DNA from: Acidobacteriota bacterium
GTDB taxonomy: Bacteria > Acidobacteriota > Blastocatellia > Pyrinomonadales > Pyrinomonadaceae
Direction of reading: 5' to 3'
Assembly: GCA_003222975.1 (NCBI GenBank)
Contig: QHXN01000011.1
Coordinates: 1-64,000, forward strand
DNA length: 64,000 nt
Of the stretch, positions 54,127-63,324 are shown in pieces (within the stretch, counting starts at the first letter, position 1; every line of letters starts with the position of its first letter). The notes beneath the pieces are model-generated. The model made no database searches and was not told the DNA's origin. It was given only the letters and a program-made list of their open reading frames with translations. The translations under genes were made by a program, and so were the position numbers.

Positions 54127-55521
54127 TCAGTGCTGGTGTCCGCCAGCCCCCTCTGCTCCGCTCGGGTGCAGTTTGAGCCACTCGGCGCGCAGCATGAAGC
54201 TCCCGTCCGTGACGATGCGCTCGCCGACCGTCAGCCCTTCCAGCACCGTGAGCCTCCCGTTCGATTCCGGGCCGACACGCACGGGGCGCATCACGAAGAC
54301 GTTCGGATCGCTCGAGGCGACGAAGACCACCTGCTGAGAGCCAATCTGCTGTACGGCGGCGGCGGGAATGGTAGGAGATGTCGTCTCCGAGCCTCCGAGC
54401 GTGGCGAAGGCGACGCCCACGTACATCCCGATCTTGAGCATCTGACCGGGGTTCGATAGTTCAATGCGAACCTGAGCCGTGCGCGTCGCCGGGTCGAGTT
54501 GCGGGTCAACGTAAGAGATGCGACCGCGGAAGACTTTGCCGGGGTAAGCGTTGGAAGTGATGCTCGCGCCGCTCCCGACCCGGATGTTCGCCAAGTCCTG
54601 CTCGTAAACCTGCCCGATCACCCAGACGGATGAGAGGTCTGCGACGCGCAGCAATTCCTTGTTCGCCTCGATGACCTCACCCGGATTCGCCGCGCGGCTG
54701 ATGACCATCCCGGCTACAGGTGCCGGGAGACTCACTTCGGAACTGATTTGCGAGGGAGAGCGGAGCGAGCCGATGCGCTGCGGGGTGAGACCGAGGAGCA
54801 GCAGACGTTGTCGCTCGGACGCCACCTCCGATTCTGCCGTTTTCATCTTTGTCGTCGCCTGCTCCAACTCCTCGCGGCTCGCCGCGCCGATCTCCACGAG
54901 TTCGGTCGTGCGGCGGTGATGCTTCTCATGCTCTTCGAGTTCTGCGAGCGCGGTCAGGTATTTCGACTGGGCCATCGCAAGTTCGTCGCTGGAGACGACC
55001 GCCAGCGTCTGCCCGCGCGAGACCGCCTGCCCGAGTTCGGCGTTGACGCCTCGCACGATGCCGCCGACGAGTGACACCACTGGCGTCGAGTGGTACGTGT
55101 TGGCCTGCACGACTCCCGTCGCTTGGGGACTGCCCGCGTCCGGCCCGCCCAACTGCTCTCCTACCTGCTCGATCTTCACACCAGCACGCGCGGCCACGTC
55201 AGGCGAGATCATGAGCGTCGGTTCGGTCGTCGTCACCGCCGCCGGACTCGGCGCACCCGGTTGCTCGGTCGAGATGGTGCGCGGCGCGGGGACGGGACGG
55301 CCAGCACCGCCTCTGCCAGTTCCGAACAACCACCACAAGAAAACGGCTGACGCGGCGAGGGCGACAACTGCTGTAATGGTGATGACCTTCGTCTTATGAC
55401 CAACGTGCGTTCGCTCGCCTGTCGCAAGTGTCTCCTCGACGCGCATCTCCGAACGCGTCTGCCCGTTCGCGTGGGTCTCGACCTTTAACTCTTCTCGATT
55501 AGTGTCTGTCGTCCGCTTCAT
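54127..55521 (-). CDS. RND efflux periplasmic adaptor (CusB/CzcB-like)
   Basis: 464 residues. One membrane anchor near 44-66 (VITITAVVALAASAVFLWWL), then membrane-fusion features: lipoyl half-motifs (GIVRGVNAELGQAVSRGQTL, APVAGMVISRAANPGEVI), an alpha-hairpin (about 190-240) and beta-barrel/MP domains (GQVYEQDLANIRVG, GKVFRGRISYVDPQLD). Joins the CusA-like pump to the TolC-like channel. Its start overlaps the stop of the channel gene. Confidence 0.92.
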   Translation of the reverse strand: MKRTTDTNREELKVETHANGQTRSEMRVEETLATGERTHVGHKTKVITITAVVALAASAVFLWWLFGTGRGGAGRPVPAPRTISTEQPGAPSPAAVTTTEPTLMISPDVAARAGVKIEQVGEQLGGPDAGSPQATGVVQANTYHSTPVVSLVGGIVRGVNAELGQAVSRGQTLAVVSSDELAMAQSKYLTALAELEEHEKHHRRTTELVEIGAASREELEQATTKMKTAESEVASERQRLLLLGLTPQRIGSLRSPSQISSEVSLPAPVAGMVISRAANPGEVIEANKELLRVADLSSVWVIGQVYEQDLANIRVGSGASITSNAYPGKVFRGRISYVDPQLDPATRTAQVRIELSNPGQMLKIGMYVGVAFATLGGSETTSPTIPAAAVQQIGSQQVVFVASSDPNVFVMRPVRVGPESNGRLTVLEGLTVGERIVTDGSFMLRAEWLKLHPSGAEGAGGHQH

Positions 55522-56915
55522 TTTTTTATCAACTCCGGTGAGCCGGCGGCGCGTGCGATCTCCACGCGCGCCCGGTAGGTGTCGAGCACCGCGTCAATGA
55601 ATGAGTTCTCCACCTCGATGAAGCGGCGCTGCTCGGAGATGTAGTCGAGCAGGGTCTTGGCACCGAGTTCGTAGGTCTTCTGCACCACCTTGAGGTTCGC
55701 GTCCGCCTGGCCCTCGACGCCGACGCGATAGATTTCCATCGCGCGGGCGGCGCTCGTATAGCGCGCGTAGGCGGCTGCGACCTCGCGGCGCACGGTCAAC
55801 TCCGCGAACTCGCGGCGGCTTTTCGCGGCCTCAGACTGTGCAACCGCCGCCTCAATAGCCCCCTGATTCTTGTTGCGGACGGGAAGGTTGATCGAGACGC
55901 CCGCGGTGATGGTGTGGAACGTGCCCATCACGGGCGCGAGTTGCCCGCGGTCGTCAATACCGTTAACGGGAAAGCCGGAACTCATCCGCTGGTAGCCGAC
56001 ATTGACGCTCGCGTCCGGTCGTCCTTCGGCGCGCGCCTGTTCGATCTGCGCCGCAGCCAAACTCTCGGCGGCGCGAGCGGCCAGCAGGTCGGGTCGTGAA
56101 CTGAGGGCGAGGCGCGTAGCCTCTTCGACGGGCGGCAGATTATCCACCAGCCCAGTGAAATCACCGCGCAGGCGCAGGGGCGCGTCCGGCTCCATGCCGA
56201 TGGCGTTACGCAACTCGAACATCGCCACCTGAACCTTGCCGTCTTCGGTCTCGCGCATCGAGCGTATCCGGTTGACCTCGACGAGCATCTGGTTCTGCTC
56301 TAACGGAGCAGACCTTCCTTCCAGTACCCGCGCGACGACGAGCCGGTAGCCGCGCTCCTCCGTCGAGAGCAGGTCTGACGTGAAGCCGAGTTTGTAAACC
56401 CCTGCCAGCGCCTCACCGAACTTCGCGCGCACCTCGGCGGCGAGCGCGCGCTCGCGGTCGGCGAACGCGGCTTCACGCATCTCCACCTCACGCTCGGCCA
56501 CAAGTATGCGCGTCGAGCGCCGCCCGCCGAGTTCGAGCGGGAGCGAGCCGGAGACCATGACGCTGTTGTCGCCGCCGTTCACCTGCTTGGAGCCGCCCAC
56601 ATCGAGCGTCGGGTTGGCGCGCAAAGACGCCTGCTTGACCAGCGCGCGCGCCGCGGCCAACTCTTTGCGCGCGGCTATGAGTTCGCCGTTGTGTTCGAGC
56701 GCGTAAGCGACCACCTCGTCGGCGGTCATCCCACCGGCCTGATCCACGTAGAGCGCGAGACCGGGGCGCGCGTCTAGCGCGAGCCGGCTCTCGGACGTGG
56801 CGGCGTTGACCGTCTGCGCGCTGGCGAGTCCGCTATACTGCGTGACCATCAGCGCGACGGCCAGCGCCGCGCAGGCGAGCCGCCATCCCTGTTTTATCGC
56901 ATTGCGTAATTTCAT
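55518..56915 (-). CDS. TolC-family outer-membrane channel (CusC/CzcC-like)
   Basis: 465 residues from the ATG at 56915, preceded by GGAG at 9 bp; an in-frame ATG 18 bp earlier is possible. Signal peptide, then two structural repeats of outer-membrane efflux protein type (AVAYALEHNGELIAARKELA early and ATRLALSSRPDLLAARAAES in the middle, each followed by helical ELGGRRSTRILVAEREVEMRE-like stretches). Forms the exit duct of the metal pump. Operon with the adaptor (4-bp overlap) and the pump (42 bp away). Confidence 0.9.
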   Translation of the reverse strand: MKLRNAIKQGWRLACAALAVALMVTQYSGLASAQTVNAATSESRLALDARPGLALYVDQAGGMTADEVVAYALEHNGELIAARKELAAARALVKQASLRANPTLDVGGSKQVNGGDNSVMVSGSLPLELGGRRSTRILVAEREVEMREAAFADRERALAAEVRAKFGEALAGVYKLGFTSDLLSTEERGYRLVVARVLEGRSAPLEQNQMLVEVNRIRSMRETEDGKVQVAMFELRNAIGMEPDAPLRLRGDFTGLVDNLPPVEEATRLALSSRPDLLAARAAESLAAAQIEQARAEGRPDASVNVGYQRMSSGFPVNGIDDRGQLAPVMGTFHTITAGVSINLPVRNKNQGAIEAAVAQSEAAKSRREFAELTVRREVAAAYARYTSAARAMEIYRVGVEGQADANLKVVQKTYELGAKTLLDYISEQRRFIEVENSFIDAVLDTYRARVEIARAAGSPELIKK

Positions 56916-56957
56916 CTCTCTTATCTCCATCACAACTGAAGAGGAACTGGCACTAGA

Positions 56958-59900
56958 TCAGTGATGCGTCAGTTCTTCCTCCTCATCACCTGTCGGCGGC
57001 TCTCCGCCCTTCGCCGCGCGTGATCCGTCTTCTCGCTCAATCACTTGCTCAGTCGCTGCCTCTTCCACGTCGAGGGTGGTCACGGCTTGCGGCTCAAGTC
57101 TCATCTCTTTCTTCAACTCGCGCGCGCGGATGGAGTAGAAGATGACGGGCGTGACGACGAGCACGTGCAGGAGGCTCGACACCATGCCGCCTAAGACGGG
57201 CGTCGCCAGCGGCTTCATCACCTCCGACCCCGCGCTCGTTGACCACATGATCGGCAGCAGCCCCGCGACGACCGTCGAGACGGTCATCACTTTGGGCCGC
57301 AGGCGCAGGAGCGCGCCTTCCGTCACCGCGTCCATGAGCGTGCGCGGCGTGAGGCGGCCCACTTCTTTCTTCTTTCGCTCAACCGCCTCTTCCAGATAGA
57401 TGACCATCACGACGCCGGTCTGCACCGCAGTGCCGAAGAGCGCGATGAAGCCGACCCAGACGGCGACCGAGAAGTTGTAATTAAGTGCCCAGAGCAAATA
57501 GACGCCGCCCGTCAGAGCGAAGGGCACAGCCATCAAGACGTGCGCGGCTTCGAGCGCGGAGTGGTAGATAACGTAGAGCAGGCCGAAGATGATGACGAGC
57601 ACAATCGGCACGACGATCATCAGACGCTGCTTGGCACGCTGCTGGTTCTCGTACTGCCCGCTCCACGCGACGTAGTAACTGGCGGGCAGTTGCACCTCGC
57701 GCGCGAGCGTCCGTTGCGCTTCGTCAACGAAGCTGCCCACGTCGCGTCCGCGCACGTTCAAGAGCACCGTGCCGCGCAAGAGTCCGTTCTCGCTTGAGAT
57801 CATCGTCGGGCCTTCCGTCGTGTGGATGTCGGCAAGCTCGGCGAGCGGGACGGGCACGCCAGCAGGCGACGTGATCGGAATTTGCCCTAACGCCTCGGCG
57901 CTGCCCCTGTACTGTGGCGCGTAGCGCACGCGAATGGGGAAGCGCCTGCGCCCCTCGATGGTCACCGAGAGGTTCGTCTCGCCGATCCCCTTCTCGATGG
58001 CGTCCTCGACGAGCCGGGTGTCAATGCCGTAACGCGCCGCGGCCTGGCGGTTGATGCGAATGTCTATGTAAGGCGTGCCGCCGATCTGTTCGGGGTAAAC
58101 GTCCGTCGCGCCCGGAACAGTTTTGACGACCTCGGCGATGCGGCGCGATGTGTCCTCAAGCGTCTTGAGGTCGTTGCCGAAGACCTTGATGCCGACCTGC
58201 GAGCGGATGCCCGTGGTAAGCATGTCAATGCGGTTGATGATCGGCTGCGTCCAGATGTTCGTTACGCCGGGCATCCTCAAAGCCTCGTCCATTTCGGCGA
58301 TCAACTTTTCGCGCGTCACGCCAGCGCGCCACTGCTCCTGCGGCTTGAGGTGAACAATTGTTTCGTTCATGTTCACAGGCGAAGGGTCGGTTGAGGTCTC
58401 AGCGCGACCGGCCTTGCCGACCGCCCGCTCGACTTCCGGGAAGCCCCGCAAGATTTCATCCTGCCGGCTCGTGATCTTGAGGGCTTCGTCGAGCGAGATG
58501 GCCGGGTCAGTGACCGGCATGAACATCAGGTCGCCTTCGTTCAAAGGCGGCATGAACTCCTTGCCGATCCCCGTCGCCAGCACAACCGCGCCGGCGAAAA
58601 GTGTCGCGGCAATGGCGACGGTGATGAGGCGATGCCTGAGCGCGAGGCCCAGCACAGGTCGGTAGAGCGCCTGGAGAAAGCGCATGACCGGGTTCGACTG
58701 CTCGGAGTGAAATTTCCCGCCGAGTAGGTAGGTGCAGAGCACGGGCACGAGCGTGACGGCGATGACGGTCGCGCCGACCATCGCGAAGGTCTTGGTGAAG
58801 GCGAGCGGGTGGAAAAGCTTGCCCTCTTGGCCCGCGAGCGAGAACACAGGCACGAAGGCGAGGACGATGATCGCCATCGAGAAAAAGACGGGGCGGCCCA
58901 CCAGCTTCGTTGATTCGAGCACGGTCTCCCAGACTCTCTTCCTGTCCTTCGGGTCAACCTTGCGCTTCTCCATGAAGCGGAAGGCGTTCTCTGTGACGAC
59001 GATGCCGGCGTCAACGAGTACGCCGATGGCGATGGCGATGCCTGAGAGCGACATCAGGTTCGAGCTGATGCCCATGTACTTCATAAAGAGAAAGCTGATG
59101 AGCACCGCGAGCGGCAAAGGGATCGTGACGATGAGGATGGAGCGGAAGTGCGCGAGGAAGATGATGTGCGCGAGCGTGACGAGGAGAAGCTCCTCGATGA
59201 GCGCGCGCTTCAGGGTGTGGGTCGCCCGCTCAATGAGCTGCGTGCGGTCGTAGAACGGGACGATCCTCACGCCCTGTGGCAACCCTGGCTGAAGCTCCGT
59301 GACCCGCTGCTTCACGCGCTCGATCACGTCGAGCGTGTTGACGCCATAACGCGCGATGACCACGCCGCCCACCGCCTCTTTGCCGTCCTTATCGAGCGCG
59401 CCGGTGCGGAAGGCGTTGCCGAGTTTCACGTCGGCGACGTTTCGGACGTAGATGGGCGTGCCGTTCTGCGCGGTGATGACGGTGTTCGACACGTCGTCCG
59501 TTGACTGAATCAGCCCTAGCCCACGCACCACCGCCCACTGCCCCGCTTGCTCGACGACGTTGCCGCCGACGTTGTTGTTCGAGCGTTCGACCGCTTCGAC
59601 CACCGTCGAGAGCGTGAGGTTGTATGCGCGCAGTTTGTTCGGGTCAACATCAATCTGGTACTGCTGCACGTAACCGCCGACCGAAGCGACTTCCGCCACG
59701 CCCGGCACCGAGTTCAGTTGGTAGCGCACGAACCAGTCTTGCAGCGTGCGCAGGTCGCGCAGATTCATCTGATCCGATTCGACTGTGTACCAGAAGACTT
59801 GCCCCACGCCGGTCGCGTCCGGCCCGAGCGTCGGCGTGACGCCTTCGGGCAATTGCTTGCCCACGAGGTTCAGGCGTTCGAGGACGCGCGTGCGCGCCCA

Positions 59901-60212
59901 GTAGAGATCAACGTTGTCCTCGAAGATGACGTTGATCATCGAGAACGAGAAGGCTGAACTAGCGCGCACAGTGCGGACGCCCGGCAGCCCTTGCAGGTTG
60001 GTGACGAGCGGGTACGTGACCTGATCCTCGACTTCCTGCGGCGAGCGCCCCATCCAATCGGTGAAGACGATCACTTGGTTGTCCGAGAGGTCGGGGATGG
60101 CATCTATGGGCGTGTTTGTGAGTGCCCAGTAGCCCCACCCCGCCAAGCCGAGGTAGAGAGCCAAGACGATCACTCGGTTCTTTAAGCTGAATTCGATTAG
60201 CCGGTGGATCAT
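56958..60212 (-). CDS. cusA: Heavy-metal RND efflux pump (CusA/CzcA-like)
   Basis: 1084 residues from the ATG at 60212 ([20 protein letters not shown]), the normal family start; the upstream extension is spurious. Heavy-metal RND signatures: [58 protein letters not shown] with the transmembrane acidic residue, and 12 predicted helices in two halves. Neighbouring Met-rich and CopC-like proteins point to Cu(I)/Ag(I) rather than Zn/Co/Ni. The C-terminal tail is acidic and ends DEEEELTHH. Confidence 0.93.
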   Translation of the reverse strand: MIHRLIEFSLKNRVIVLALYLGLAGWGYWALTNTPIDAIPDLSDNQVIVFTDWMGRSPQEVEDQVTYPLVTNLQGLPGVRTVRASSAFSFSMINVIFEDNVDLYWARTRVLERLNLVGKQLPEGVTPTLGPDATGVGQVFWYTVESDQMNLRDLRTLQDWFVRYQLNSVPGVAEVASVGGYVQQYQIDVDPNKLRAYNLTLSTVVEAVERSNNNVGGNVVEQAGQWAVVRGLGLIQSTDDVSNTVITAQNGTPIYVRNVADVKLGNAFRTGALDKDGKEAVGGVVIARYGVNTLDVIERVKQRVTELQPGLPQGVRIVPFYDRTQLIERATHTLKRALIEELLLVTLAHIIFLAHFRSILIVTIPLPLAVLISFLFMKYMGISSNLMSLSGIAIAIGVLVDAGIVVTENAFRFMEKRKVDPKDRKRVWETVLESTKLVGRPVFFSMAIIVLAFVPVFSLAGQEGKLFHPLAFTKTFAMVGATVIAVTLVPVLCTYLLGGKFHSEQSNPVMRFLQALYRPVLGLALRHRLITVAIAATLFAGAVVLATGIGKEFMPPLNEGDLMFMPVTDPAISLDEALKITSRQDEILRGFPEVERAVGKAGRAETSTDPSPVNMNETIVHLKPQEQWRAGVTREKLIAEMDEALRMPGVTNIWTQPIINRIDMLTTGIRSQVGIKVFGNDLKTLEDTSRRIAEVVKTVPGATDVYPEQIGGTPYIDIRINRQAAARYGIDTRLVEDAIEKGIGETNLSVTIEGRRRFPIRVRYAPQYRGSAEALGQIPITSPAGVPVPLAELADIHTTEGPTMISSENGLLRGTVLLNVRGRDVGSFVDEAQRTLAREVQLPASYYVAWSGQYENQQRAKQRLMIVVPIVLVIIFGLLYVIYHSALEAAHVLMAVPFALTGGVYLLWALNYNFSVAVWVGFIALFGTAVQTGVVMVIYLEEAVERKKKEVGRLTPRTLMDAVTEGALLRLRPKVMTVSTVVAGLLPIMWSTSAGSEVMKPLATPVLGGMVSSLLHVLVVTPVIFYSIRARELKKEMRLEPQAVTTLDVEEAATEQVIEREDGSRAAKGGEPPTGDEEEELTHH

Positions 60213-60247
60213 GACCGTCACCTCTGTGGGCGCGCCCGCCACTTTTA

Positions 60248-60670
60248 TTACTGTGCCGTAACCGTGAAAGAGGTCTTGCCGCTGCCCGCGGGGCCTTCGT
60301 AAGTCACTTGCGCCTGCCACTCTCCCGCCACTTCGATCTTCGCCTTACTCCGATAGACGCCCGGCGTGTTGGTCGTCGTGAACGACGCATGATCGTTCAT
60401 GGCGGCCATCGTCCCCATCTGCGGCATGTAGAAGTTGAGTGCGACCGCGCCCACGTCCACCGCCTTCCCCGAAGCGTCCTTGAACGAGAGGAAGAACTCA
60501 CTGTCTCCGTGCTTGAGCACGCCGTCGCTGCTTGAGAGCGTCACGGTGAGATTGCCGGCCTGCGCGCTCTTGATGACTTTCCCCGTGTCGGCTGAACCGC
60601 CGCCCGACCCGCACGCGGCGGCGACGAGCAGGAGACCTGCGACGACGGTGACGATGGCTAATTTCTTCAT
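60248..60670 (-). CDS. FixH/YtkA-like lipoprotein of the metal locus
   Basis: 140 residues with a lipoprotein signal ([12 protein letters not shown]; acylated Cys20). Mature part is a YtkA/FixH-like Ig domain: [40 protein letters not shown] (Met/His ligands typical of these copper-associated proteins), [19 protein letters not shown]. Starts the pump operon, 35 bp before cusA. Probably holds or delivers copper at the membrane. Confidence 0.82.
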   Translation of the reverse strand: MKKLAIVTVVAGLLLVAAACGSGGGSADTGKVIKSAQAGNLTVTLSSSDGVLKHGDSEFFLSFKDASGKAVDVGAVALNFYMPQMGTMAAMNDHASFTTTNTPGVYRSKAKIEVAGEWQAQVTYEGPAGSGKTSFTVTAQ

Positions 60671-60883
60671 GATGAGTGCTCCTTAAACTCTGCTGTAAAT
60701 ACAACTCGACCTGAGACCAGCGCGTGCCGGTCGGCGGCCTTCTAGTCACATCGGTACGCGCCCGACGTAGCGAGAGTAAAAGCCCGTGCGCGCATAGGCG
60801 CGCCAACTCGTTCGGCTCAAGCTCACGCCGCTACCGCCGAGCGAGGGCGGCATCGCGCGTGAACCCGCCCGCCGACGCTTCCG

Positions 60884-60913
60884 CTCAAAGAGCGCAAAGC
60901 TTCAGCTTTGAGC
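60884..60913. other. Inverted repeat upstream of the FixH-like gene
   Basis: GCTCAAAG and CTTTGAGC (right arm 60906-60913) form an 8-bp inverted repeat with an inner CAAAGCTTCAGCTTTG palindrome, in the 270-bp gap between the Cys-rich gene and the pump operon. It could be a terminator or an operator; left coordinate approximate. Confidence 0.35.
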
Positions 60914-60938
60914 AGACACACTACGGCCTGTTTATCGC

Positions 60939-61325
60939 CTAGATCAGGAGTGAGAGATGTCGAATGTAAGTGGGTGGAGAGTTTGAAGGGTAATCCCGCG
61001 CCGGTCGGGGATGGGACGGGGGCTGCAAGCCTGTGAAGGGCGACTGTGCCGCCGAAGGGTGTTGAGAGGCGGCGGCGAGCGGCGCAGTGCGGGGTGTAAC
61101 CTTTCCGGTCTGGACGGGGCCGGACTGCGGGCAGTTGATGGCGCAGCAGAGACGCGCCGCCTGCATGTCGGGCGCGTCTGCCGGTATCTTAGCCTTCTGG
61201 CAGCAGTCCATCCCGTCCATGCCGCTCATCCCGCACTCGCGTTCATGCGAGCCGATGGGTGAGCCGGCAAAGAGGCTCCCGGCAAAAACCAGAATCAGGA
61301 CTATGGATGTCAGAGCTTTCAGCAT
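60939..61325 (-). CDS. Small secreted Cys/Met-rich protein
   Basis: 128 residues with a signal peptide (LTSIVLILVFAGSLFA). Mature part contains CGMSGMDGMDCCQKAK and ARLCCAINCPQSG, clusters of Cys and Met suited to Cu(I)/Ag(I); the last 60 residues are Pro/Ser-rich and may not be conserved. Upstream end of the copper block. No family assigned. Confidence 0.6.
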   Translation of the reverse strand: MLKALTSIVLILVFAGSLFAGSPIGSHERECGMSGMDGMDCCQKAKIPADAPDMQAARLCCAINCPQSGPVQTGKVTPRTAPLAAASQHPSAAQSPFTGLQPPSHPRPARDYPSNSPPTYIRHLSLLI

Positions 61326-61566
61326 CGCCGATTAATCAATCTAACTACGAGCCGCTGCCGCCGTAAGTTTACCAGAAATCTGAGAATTACCAACGCCAAA
61401 GAGCAGGCAGATTCCAACCCATACTTAAGCAAGCAACATACCGTGTGCGATTTTACGAATCTTCCCAGCATCGTCGCACACGAATGGGAACCTGCCGAGT
61501 GACCGAGGGGAATATTACACGGTGAAGATGTTTCGGAGTGGGCGAATTTACGCTTACCCCCGCAGC

Positions 61567-62403
61567 TTAGGTCGGTCTCTTCCCCGTCACGATGAGGACT
61601 TGCGCGGGAAAGCTCATCCGGTCGTCCGGGAAGAACGGGCGTGCGGACTCCTCTACTTCTCGCGCGACCCCGACTCTTTCCTTCGCCGAGAGTCCTGCCA
61701 GCTTCTCCCGGAGCGTGCCGGAAGTCTCAGAGCGCATCGCCCAGAACTCCACAGGCGTGATCGGAGCTTCGATGTGGAATTTGAGCAAGCGCTCGCGCAC
61801 ATCCGCAGCCCCCGCCTCTCGGAGGACGCTGGCGAGCGCGCCCGGCTCGGCGAAACGGAACGCGCCGGGTGCACCGGGTTCGGCGGGAGGCGTTTCGACG
61901 AAGCGCGAAGTGACCTGGTTGATGGCGTAGTAGTACGGGTTGAGGTCGCTCCTGTGCCAGACGGCGAGTGACACCGCCCCCCCCGGCCTGTTGACGCGCA
62001 ACATGTCACGCAGAGCGACGAGCGGGTCGGGGAAGAACATTGCCCCGAACCGGCATACCGCAGCATCGAACGAGTCGTCGCCGAACGGGAGCGCGTCGGC
62101 TTCGCACTGGCGAAACTTAACGTTCGTCAGCGCGCGCCGACGAGCCTCGCCCTTAGCCGCTATGACCATCTCGGCGACGGCGTCGGTGCACGTGACCGAA
62201 CCCGACGGCCCGACCGCCTCGGCTATCGTGAGCGCAGGCTCGCCGGGGCCGCTAGCCACGTCGAGCACGGTCTGGCCTTCGTGGATGCCCGCCTCTTCGA
62301 TGAGCGCGCGGGTCAAGGGCGCGAACATCGCGCGGATAATTCGGGCGTGCTTCTCCCAGTAGGACGCGGACTCGCGCCACTCGTGCATGCTGTCACTTTG
62401 CAT
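61567..62403 (-). CDS. Class I SAM-dependent methyltransferase
   Basis: 278 residues; an internal ATG five codons in is an equally good start. Motif I VLDVASGPGEPAL (near 47-58), acidic CTDAVAEMV, motif II FDAAVCRFGAMFF and motif III VNRPGGAVSLAVW are those of UbiE/Methyltransf_11-type enzymes. Probably methylates a small molecule; the target is not readable. Next to the two rhodanese genes but separated by 27 bp and on the same strand, downstream of them. Confidence 0.88.
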   Translation of the reverse strand: MQSDSMHEWRESASYWEKHARIIRAMFAPLTRALIEEAGIHEGQTVLDVASGPGEPALTIAEAVGPSGSVTCTDAVAEMVIAAKGEARRRALTNVKFRQCEADALPFGDDSFDAAVCRFGAMFFPDPLVALRDMLRVNRPGGAVSLAVWHRSDLNPYYYAINQVTSRFVETPPAEPGAPGAFRFAEPGALASVLREAGAADVRERLLKFHIEAPITPVEFWAMRSETSGTLREKLAGLSAKERVGVAREVEESARPFFPDDRMSFPAQVLIVTGKRPT

Positions 62404-62430
62404 TCTATACGAGACGATTGTTAGTACCCT

Positions 62431-62763
62431 TCACTTAGGCTCTACGGGCAGCCCCGCCTTCTGCCACGCGTCGAACCCGCTGTAGAGCGGATGCACACTC
62501 TTCCAGCCGCGATCCAAAAGCTCCTGCGCCACACGGGCGCTTGACGCCTCGTGCGGTCAAGTGCAGTAGGTGATGACGGCGCGGTCGCGCGGTATCTCCG
62601 ACAGGTGTTTGTCCACCTCGTCGGCTGGCACGCGCACCGCGCCCGGCAATTTAGTATCAGCCTCGCCCCACGCCTGCGGGTTGCGCGTGTCCACGAAGGT
62701 GAACTGCTCGCCCCTCGCCATCCGCTCCTTAATCTCCTCCGCCGTGACTCTGGTCGCTTCCAT
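62431..62763 (-). CDS. Rhodanese-domain protein with in-frame UGA (candidate selenocysteine) at the catalytic position
   Basis: 111 codons including an internal TGA at 62559-62557. Upstream of it the protein reads MEATRVTAEEIKERMARGEQ ... FVDTRNPQAW ... RAVITYCT; after it, in the same frame, PHEASSARVAQELLDRGW ... SVHPLYSGFDAWQKAGLPVE, ending at TGA 62431. In the family this loop is YCTC-P-H/N-E-A-S with the second Cys as sulfur acceptor, so UGA sits where the catalytic Cys belongs. GGGAGG precedes the ATG. A stem-loop follows the UGA at 62532-62553. A nonsense mutation is the alternative, but the second gene shows the same change. Confidence 0.75.
62532..62553 (-). promoter_or_regulatory. 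Candidate bacterial SECIS stem-loop, rhodanese 1
   Basis: Starting 3 nt after the UGA: CACG-A-GGCG-TCAAG-CGCC-CGTG folds into an 8-bp hairpin with a single A bulge and a 5-nt loop. The loop starts 16 nt from the U of UGA, inside the spacing known for bacterial SECIS elements read by SelB. It lies within the coding sequence, as in bacteria. Confidence 0.5.
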
Positions 62764-62847
62764 GACTGCTACCTCCCTCGGCGTGGCCGGTATTTACCCG
62801 AAAGACGGCTCGTGCCGGGCACACGACCCGGCACGACTCCATCATCC

Positions 62848-63186
62848 TCAGTGTTTGTGTCCGCTCTCCGTGGGCAGCCCCGCCTCGATCCAGTCCGATT
62901 TGCCCCCGCCGTAGTCCTTGACGTTCTTATACCCCATCGCCGCCAGTTCACGGGCGGCCGTTTCGGAGGCGTGTCACGTGGGACTCGCACAATAGACGAT
63001 GATCTCCGCGCCTTTGTTCGGCAGCAGCCGAGGAGCCAACTCTCTCACGCGGTCAGGCGGCAGATTGATCGCGCTCGGCAGGTGCTCGTGTTGGAAGGCC
63101 ACCTCCGCCAGCGTCTCGACGAGCGTGAACGTCTCGCCCCGATCCATCTTCTCCTTCAGCTCTTCTCTCGATACGGTCTCTATCAT
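62848..63186 (-). CDS. Second rhodanese-domain protein with in-frame UGA (candidate selenocysteine)
   Basis: 113 codons including an internal TGA at 62976-62974. Before it: MIETVSREELKEKMDRGETF ... VETLAEVAFQHEHLPSAINL ... IIVYCASPT; after it, in frame, HASETAARELAAMGYKNVKD and YGGGKSDWIEAGLPTES, ending at TGA 62848. Relatives of this type carry YCASPTCHAS, so UGA again replaces the catalytic Cys. GGAGGT precedes the ATG. It lies 84 bp upstream of rhodanese 1 on the same strand. The two genes differ substantially in sequence, so this is not a fresh duplicate of one mutation. Confidence 0.77.
62939..62958 (-). promoter_or_regulatory. Candidate bacterial SECIS stem-loop, rhodanese 2
   Basis: GCCGCC-CGTGAACT-GGCGGC: a perfect 6-bp stem with an 8-nt loop, its stem beginning 19 nt from the U of UGA. 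A smaller CCG-AAA-CGG stem lies just before it. Spacing fits a bacterial SECIS; the loop sequence differs from that after rhodanese 1. Confidence 0.4.
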
Positions 63187-63324
63187 TATCCACCTCCACC
63201 GGCCCGAACCACGGCATCTTTGATGTGAACCACTGTCTCAACTTTCAGGCCAGAACAAGATGTCCCTTTTGCCGGCGATTCTATCACATCTCACCGAGGA
63301 GAACCCTGAATGTGCGACGCTCTG

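Noticed and set aside
62431-63186. The two rhodanese UGA codons as plain nonsense mutations or frameshifts.
   Set aside because: Frame and similarity are intact on both sides, the UGA hits the catalytic position in both genes, ribosome sites are good and no other damage is seen.
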